Source: Candidatus Roizmanbacteria bacterium RIFCSPHIGHO2_02_FULL_38_11 (GTDB lineage Bacteria; Patescibacteriota; Microgenomatia; UBA1406; GWC2-37-13). Taken from it: a DNA stretch of 33,511 nucleotides. The notes beneath the pieces were generated by a model. The model saw nothing but the letters and a program-made list of their open reading frames with translations. It did not search any database and had not been told where the DNA came from. Where the stretch lies: the NCBI GenBank assembly GCA_001788015.1, contig MFZO01000019.1, forward strand, positions 1-33,511. The letters run 5' to 3'. How positions within the stretch are numbered: the first letter of the stretch is position 1; each line of letters starts with the position of its first letter. Below are positions 28,961 through 33,511 of this stretch, one piece after another. The position numbers and the translations under genes are program-made.

Positions 28961-28989
28961 ATTTTAACATATATTATAGGGTTAGGCAA
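28961..28989 (-). promoter_or_regulatory. Promoter of the penicillin-binding protein gene
   Basis: Minus strand TTGCCT (28984-28989), 17-bp spacer, TAAAAT (28961-28966), ATG 28953 after 7 nt. A TATAAT immediately upstream is an alternative -10. Confidence 0.45.
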
Positions 28990-29014
28990 TAATTATCTTA
29001 TATCTTACATAGGA

Positions 29015-29764
29015 TTAGTTTTTCATAGGCAGTTTTGTCAATTTTGCCCGCAATACCAGTCGTTTCCAGTAAGTTCCCGGTGGGACACAAGTAATCAAGG
29101 TTAAGTACGAAGCGTCATTAGACTGTTCGAGAACCGACACTTCTTCGGGATTAACTACAAAAATATCATAAGTTTCGTACTCGTATTCTTCTTCGCCTAT
29201 TCTAACTTGTATCTTATCTCCTTTCTCCATAGAAGGCAGATAAGTAAAGATAGTTGTGTAATTTTTTGGGTTGTAAAGTTGAGGAAGGGTCGAGTGTCCA
29301 AAGATAACAACATTGCCAAACTCTCCCGGAAGAGATTGGGGTAAATAATGTACCAGGCTTTTTTTTAAATCCTCACCTCCGACGACCACATGAGCATCTC
29401 TTATATTGAGTTTTGGAATTGAGAGCGAGTACTCTTTAATTTTCAAGTTTTTTGCCTCTTGTGATTGAGGCTTTGTCGGAAACCAAAGGCTGACTTGAGT
29501 GAAATCTCTTAAATTATTAGAAAAAACATTGTAACCTCCAAGGACTGAATTTGCCTTCTGCAGCGACGACGCTATTTGGGATCGTGGAATTGGGCTGCTA
29601 AAATGTTGTTGAATAAAAATTCTTGAATATATCTCAAAGGAAATTACAGGATAAAGAGACCAGAATAAAAGCAAACACCCCAAGGTAAGAGAAATATAAG
29701 AAGAAAAATGTATTATTTTCTTTTTTTGAGAATATATTTCTTTTTTATAAATATATAAGGCCAT
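29015..29764 (-). CDS. Sortase-family transpeptidase
   Basis: Membrane-anchored cysteine transpeptidase that attaches surface proteins; about 249 residues from ATG 29764. The N-terminus is basic (YIYKKEIYSQKKK), followed by one membrane segment (about 23-43). The sortase beta-barrel contains the catalytic His in NVVIFGHSTLPQL, Cys in YLTLITCVPPGT (the TLxTC motif) and Arg in WKRLVLRAKL. A longer frame to 29845 begins in low-complexity DNA and would place odd hydrophobic residues ahead of the basic N-terminus, so I reject it. No LPxTG-type substrate is encoded in this window. Confidence 0.9.
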   Translation of the reverse strand: MALYIYKKEIYSQKKKIIHFSSYISLTLGCLLLFWSLYPVISFEIYSRIFIQQHFSSPIPRSQIASSLQKANSVLGGYNVFSNNLRDFTQVSLWFPTKPQSQEAKNLKIKEYSLSIPKLNIRDAHVVVGGEDLKKSLVHYLPQSLPGEFGNVVIFGHSTLPQLYNPKNYTTIFTYLPSMEKGDKIQVRIGEEEYEYETYDIFVVNPEEVSVLEQSNDASYLTLITCVPPGTYWKRLVLRAKLTKLPMKN

Positions 29765-29787
29765 ATTAAAATTAAACTCAAAACCTA

Positions 29788-29934
29788 CAAATAACCAAAT
29801 CCCAATTTCCAAGAAACAAATAATATCCAAATAACAAATTATCAAATCTCAAATAATAGTTAGTTTGAAGTTTTTTTAAATTTGAATATTGGAATTTGTT
29901 TGGAATAACTTGTAAGTTGGAATTTGGAATTTTT
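29788..29934. repeat. Low-complexity TTGGAATTTGGAATT-type spacer in inverted orientation
   Basis: Left part is A/C-rich (AAATCCCAATTTCCAAG, ATATCCAAATAACAAATT), right part is its T/G-rich counterpart (TTTGAATATTGGAATTTG, AAGTTGGAATTTGGAATT), about 150 bp in all. The two halves are diverged inverted copies of a short TTGGAATTTG-type unit. No gene is seen in it. Confidence 0.6.
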
Positions 29935-31966
29935 ATAAGCTAGAAATTTCTAAGCTGATATTTTGTTCAAAAAACGGCATCCAATTTTGAATGATAGGAA
30001 GTTTTGGTTCTATGTCAAACTCAAATCCTTGAACTTTGAAATTATCTTTAAGCAAGGTTTCAAGTCCGCCAATACTCCTCCCTCTAACCTTATTAACAAT
30101 CTCACTCTTTGCTACATCTTTAACGGCTTTACCATTCGCAGCTATCGTCATTGAAATTTTACTGCCTTTTTTTTCTGCACCCTCAACTTTATAGGTCAAC
30201 TTATCTTTTTGCAGAGCAAATCCCTTTTCTAATTCTCTGGAAAGAGTTTTAGCCACAAGGTCTTTCAACTCTTTTTCTTTATAAAAGTATATCGTTGCAC
30301 GAACCTTCGCTTTGAGATTTAACACTTCCGTCTCTTCACCTAATTCTTTGTCAAATTTTGCTTCAGTTAATTCTGTCTCAGTTAACTTTTCAATTGTCTT
30401 TTTGTCTGGATTTTTATCGTCAGCCGAGTCTAACTTCTGTTTTTTCGCAAGCTCTTGCAGACTTTTTTTTAAATCTTCCATATCTTTACTGGCTACGGTT
30501 TTCACTTCCCTTTTTGTCCCGCCTGTGAAAGCGCTTTCATTTAATCCAAAATATAGATTTGTGGAAAAATCACCAATTTTAAATTGTTTACCACTGGGTA
30601 TGTTGCTCTGGGGACCTAACTCCACTGCAGTGGCGCTCACCTTCGCCTTTCCCGGCTGTTTAACCAAGCCGCCGCTTATTGTTACGACGCTGGCTGAAGC
30701 CACTTTCACCTCTTGGTCTAAACTAAATTTCAAACCTCCGCTTTCAAGAACAGTTCCTTTAACCAAGACATTTTCCTTATCGTCAAAATTATGTACAGTA
30801 ATTGATCCACGGGCTTTTTCACCAATCTCTTTCTTTCCAGTCGCAGGTTTGGATTCTGTCAGATCTGACGTTTTAGACGTCGTTTCTATACCTAGATCAC
30901 CCGAAGTTAGCTCGAGATCTTTCTTAATAGTTTGAGAGGGAAGAAATAAAGTTATAGTAGCTTTGTGAAAAAGATATTCGTTTAATAAAAGACCGCTAAC
31001 GACTAAAACGATGCCAATAACCGCTGTCCACTTTTTATTGAAAATCTGCGGAAGTGAAGTTACGCTCTTTGTAAGTACTTTTATTTTATTGAAAATTCCT
31101 GTAAGTGAGAAATGCTGCTTGGGGACAACAGTATCTTTTGCAGAATTTGAGGTTTTTGCCTCTGCGACATCTCCTCCTATCACAAACCCCAAAACTTCAT
31201 TTTTAGGTTTTTCTTCCACAATTTTTACAGCCGAAGTCTTCCGTGTAAACTGCTCTCCAAAAACACCAAGCAATCCTTGAATAAGTTCGTGTTCCTTTAT
31301 GACTTCAACTCTTGGAAGTTGGACAAATAATTCCTCGCTCCACCGATAGGTAACAATTTCTGTTGACTCCTTATCTAGATCTTTTGAATTGTAGAGAATT
31401 ATTCGTGATGGTAACAAAAATTTTCCCTTTATTTCCAAAAAGCTCGTCAGTAGATCGTCAATGAAATTATCCGTATGAGCTAAAATTTTTGAATAAGTTA
31501 ACTCGCCTCGTTTGAAAACGAAGACCGAAAGATTTGAATAATCTAATTCCAATAAAACAGCGGTAAGTGGAAGTTCTTCCTTTTTTTCAAGATAATGAAT
31601 AATTGCTTCATAACATTCGATATATCCCAAGGCTTTGAGATTTAGTTTGTTAACAAGATCTTTAATTTTTTGAAGATAAGGTTTTCTAATCTCCTTTGTT
31701 TTTTGATCGATAAAATGCGAGTAGACAAAAAAGATTGTTTCATGCAATTGTTTTTTTGAATGTTGTTCTAATTTAAGAATAAGTTCGTCGATATCCTCAT
31801 ATAGATTCTCCCATCCGTTAGAATACGTAAATTTTTCCTGGTCAACCAGAATTACATTTGAATCTTTCACTCTCATCAGGAGTCCGACACCCTCCTTTTC
31901 TTTTAGAAATATTCCAAAAAAAAATTTGCCTTCGTTAGCGTTATTTGTAAAAAACGGAAGTTTCAT
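29933..31966 (-). CDS. PilM-like/baseplate-J-like membrane protein
   Basis: A 677-residue single-pass protein. Residues about 12-240 look like an actin/PilM-type fold: GIFLKEKEGVGLLMRV, TIFFVYSHFIDQK, LKALGYIECYEAIIHYL, LTAVLLELDYSNLSVFVFKRGELTYSK, and SRIILYNSKD. A variable linker precedes the membrane segment at about 313-331 (TAVIGIVLVVSGLLLNEYL). The external part (about 370-640) has the beta-rich pattern of Baseplate-J-like domains: GSITVHNFDDKENVLVKGT, SGGLKFSLDQEVKVASAS, GPQSNIPSGKQFKIG. The combination suggests a cytoplasmic ATPase-like module coupled to an external scaffold, as in type IV pilus PilM/PilN, but here in one chain. Function unknown; domain calls are by eye. Confidence 0.65.
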   Translation of the reverse strand: MKLPFFTNNANEGKFFFGIFLKEKEGVGLLMRVKDSNVILVDQEKFTYSNGWENLYEDIDELILKLEQHSKKQLHETIFFVYSHFIDQKTKEIRKPYLQKIKDLVNKLNLKALGYIECYEAIIHYLEKKEELPLTAVLLELDYSNLSVFVFKRGELTYSKILAHTDNFIDDLLTSFLEIKGKFLLPSRIILYNSKDLDKESTEIVTYRWSEELFVQLPRVEVIKEHELIQGLLGVFGEQFTRKTSAVKIVEEKPKNEVLGFVIGGDVAEAKTSNSAKDTVVPKQHFSLTGIFNKIKVLTKSVTSLPQIFNKKWTAVIGIVLVVSGLLLNEYLFHKATITLFLPSQTIKKDLELTSGDLGIETTSKTSDLTESKPATGKKEIGEKARGSITVHNFDDKENVLVKGTVLESGGLKFSLDQEVKVASASVVTISGGLVKQPGKAKVSATAVELGPQSNIPSGKQFKIGDFSTNLYFGLNESAFTGGTKREVKTVASKDMEDLKKSLQELAKKQKLDSADDKNPDKKTIEKLTETELTEAKFDKELGEETEVLNLKAKVRATIYFYKEKELKDLVAKTLSRELEKGFALQKDKLTYKVEGAEKKGSKISMTIAANGKAVKDVAKSEIVNKVRGRSIGGLETLLKDNFKVQGFEFDIEPKLPIIQNWMPFFEQNISLEISSL

Positions 31967-31982
31967 AGATTAGAACCTGTTG

Positions 31983-32100
31983 CAAAACCTTATACTTTAG
32001 CTTGTCATTGCGAGGCCGAGGACTCGGCCGAAGCAATCTCCGTCATAATTGAGATTGCGTCGTCGCTACGCTCCTCGCAATGACAAATATTAAGGTTTTG
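31983..32100. repeat. Nested palindromic element with GTCATTGCGAGG core
   Basis: Outer inverted repeat CAAAACCTTA (31983-31992) / TAAGGTTTTG (32091-32100); inner perfect 13-bp arms TTGTCATTGCGAG (32002-32014) / CTCGCAATGACAA (32074-32086). The core is the same family as the insertion in ychF, and the outer/inner layout resembles the MITE-like element at 4421-4573. Confidence 0.8.
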
Positions 32101-32108
32101 AAAAACTT

Positions 32109-33511
32109 CTACTCAATTTTATATTTTGTAAATACCTGGTCCACTCCTTTTTTTGCGGTCCTTAATGCATCGGCGTATGCTACACCTTGCACTGTCGCAT
32201 TAATCGCATTTTCTAAATACTGAATGATTTCATCGTTCATACCATTATCAGACGTTTTGGAAATAAGCGGAAGAGACTCATAGAAATCTGCTTGCTTTAT
32301 GACTGCTCCCACGTATTCATTTTGAGCTAAAAGTGAACCCAAGTCAACCCGTGAATACGGCTCTCCAAAAAGCCTAAGCTTGCTTTCGGTCTCATAAAGT
32401 TTCGTCAAATTATCCTTCTCAACCAAAAAGCGCAAAAATTTCCATGCCTCGAGTTGATTTTTACTGTAGCGGGATACCCCCTCTACCCAATAATTAGCAA
32501 TAGACACCGGAGATCCTCCGGGAACAGAAGGGACAGGAACTACTTTTAACTGTAAATCGGGGTTAAGACTTTTGATGGTTAAGATTTCCCAGGATGGAGC
32601 AAATATCATAGATACCTTTTCTTGAGTAAAGGCCGTCACCGAGTTTGGCATAAACTCATCCCAAAAATTATTGGGAGGCTCGGCAAAACGGCGGTAACTT
32701 TCCAGCGCTCCAACCGCCTCGACTTGATCAAGAGTTTTTAAGCCGGCGCCATTTTGGAGAATCATAAGACCAAAGATGTCTGAAAAGTGATCCACATTAG
32801 AAGCCAGTCCTAAGGCGATTCCTGCTGTAATCAGCTGACCGTTTGTATCCTTTACCGTCAGCTTGACCACTGCGTCCGTAAGATCATCCCAAGTCAAAGG
32901 AGGTGTAGCTATGCCTGCTTTTTTAAAAAGGCTTTCATTGTAAATCAATACCAGTCCATCAATGTAAAGAGGAATACCATAATAAAAATCTCCAATCTTT
33001 AAATCCTTTTGCTGAATTTTATAAAACGTTTTTTCAAATTCGCTATTGCTCATGACTTTCTCCTGAAGGGGTGAAGCAATATCTTTTATTTGAGGAAGCC
33101 AAGTATTGTGAAAGCGGAAAATATCCGGTCCTTCTCCGTTTTTGCCTCGAGCCAGTAGCTTATCCCTATAATCTTGCGGAGACATTTTTTGATAGTCAAT
33201 CTTAATTGCGGGATTTTTACGCTGGTAGTCTTCGATTAACGGAACAAACACTTCCTTCTCTTCCCACAATCCCCAGTAAGTCAATTTAACTTCCGTGATG
33301 GGACCTTTTCCTCTAAAAATCAGGCGTAGAAAAATTATGAGTATTATCAAAAAGAATATTGCTCCGCCAGCGATGATAAAATACCTATTTTTGTTTTCTT
33401 CGTAAACCATCGGTGGTACGTCTGACGGAATTTCTGACCCGGGGCTAGCTACAGGAGTTACCTCTTCTCCGGAGGGTGCAGATACCTCGGGCGCCACTTC
33501 TTCAGGCTTTA
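32109..33511 (-). CDS. Membrane-anchored extracellular solute-binding protein (family 1), 5' end outside window
   Basis: ABC-type sugar-binding-protein fold. The frame stays open to the window edge, so the true start lies beyond; a GTG at 33497 is possible but not needed. The visible N-terminus is a Pro/Glu/Val-rich tail (EVSAPSGEEVTPVASPGSE), followed by a membrane segment (YFIIAGGAIFFLIILIIFLRLIF) and the binding domain: VKLTYWGLWEEKEVFVPLIEDYQ, NPAIKIDYQKMSPQDYRDKL, GPDIFRFHNTW, YGIPLYIDGLVLIYNESLFKKAGI, and AWKFLRFLVEK. It is anchored by a signal-anchor helix, not as a lipoprotein, with the Pro-rich tail probably in the cytoplasm. Ligand unknown; permease genes are not in the window. Confidence 0.88.
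   Translation of the reverse strand, partial: KPEEVAPEVSAPSGEEVTPVASPGSEIPSDVPPMVYEENKNRYFIIAGGAIFFLIILIIFLRLIFRGKGPITEVKLTYWGLWEEKEVFVPLIEDYQRKNPAIKIDYQKMSPQDYRDKLLARGKNGEGPDIFRFHNTWLPQIKDIASPLQEKVMSNSEFEKTFYKIQQKDLKIGDFYYGIPLYIDGLVLIYNESLFKKAGIATPPLTWDDLTDAVVKLTVKDTNGQLITAGIALGLASNVDHFSDIFGLMILQNGAGLKTLDQVEAVGALESYRRFAEPPNNFWDEFMPNSVTAFTQEKVSMIFAPSWEILTIKSLNPDLQLKVVPVPSVPGGSPVSIANYWVEGVSRYSKNQLEAWKFLRFLVEKDNLTKLYETESKLRLFGEPYSRVDLGSLLAQNEYVGAVIKQADFYESLPLISKTSDNGMNDEIIQYLENAINATVQGVAYADALRTAKKGVDQVFTKYKIE

Noticed and set aside
29765-29845. Longer sortase N-terminus
   Set aside because: Encoded by low-complexity spacer DNA and would add a hydrophobic stretch before the basic signal-anchor start.
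33495-33497. GTG as true start of the solute-binding protein
   Set aside because: The frame stays open to the window edge with the same Pro/Glu-rich composition, so the start is more likely outside.
1-33511. CRISPR array
   Set aside because: No regularly spaced direct repeats of 24-40 bp with unique spacers; the repeats seen are palindromic and scattered.
1-33511. Recoded TGA (as in Gracilibacteria)
   Set aside because: TGA ends lysX, the Xpt-like gene and the large HIT gene at 22158 at expected positions, so the standard bacterial code applies.

Overview
This is an AT-rich bacterial window with compact genes, frequent 4-nt ATGA overlaps, TGA used as a normal stop and almost no clear Shine-Dalgarno sequences. 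Several genes have a consensus-like promoter whose -10 box lies only 5-7 nt before the ATG, so leaderless mRNAs look common. Together with the gene content (solute-binding protein on a membrane anchor, PilM-like/baseplate-J-like membrane protein, sortase, DUF6922/AbiEii pair, purine salvage rather than synthesis) this suggests a Candidate Phyla Radiation (Patescibacteria) genome, perhaps Microgenomates. That assignment is an inference; no rRNA is present.

Layout. 1-1400: an ISL3-family insertion sequence. 1404-4170: a membrane-anchored DsbA-like thioredoxin protein, a membrane-anchored TPR protein, tRNA-Glu(CUC) on the minus strand, and greA behind a leader filled by one hairpin. 4157-12008: a T-box leader followed by an amino-group-carrier operon (lysW, lysX, lysY, lysZ, lysJ), a class II glutamine amidotransferase, and a class I lysyl-tRNA synthetase fused to a B3/B4 domain. 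This looks like a lysine-supply regulon, with the T-box sensing uncharged tRNA. A 153-bp MITE-like element sits between the T-box terminator and lysW. 12039-13974: a DUF6922/AbiEii-type pair followed closely by a divergent purine nucleoside phosphorylase.

14078-22895 is a minus-strand nucleotide-metabolism region: four HIT-family proteins in two two-gene operons, an Xpt-like phosphoribosyltransferase overlapping guaA, a uridine-kinase-like P-loop kinase with an APH-like kinase, and an unrecognised protein. A RHH/PIN toxin-antitoxin pair and a histidine phosphatase lie on the plus strand. Three of the minus-strand transcription units (xpt-guaA and both HIT operons) share one leader plan: promoter, tiny ORF starting at the expected +1, intrinsic-terminator hairpin, then the structural gene. 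A fourth unit has the tiny ORF without the hairpin. I consider this possible leader-peptide attenuation system the most interesting candidate for something undescribed.

23138-33511: rdgB, serS, two overlapping micro membrane proteins, ychF, then an envelope cluster (class A penicillin-binding protein, sortase, PilM-like/baseplate-J-like protein, anchored solute-binding protein cut by the window end).

Palindromic GTCATT...AATGAC repeats fill many intergenic gaps. Related or similar palindromes lie in frame inside ychF, rdgB and probably guaA, resembling the protein-embedded palindromic elements known from Rickettsia.
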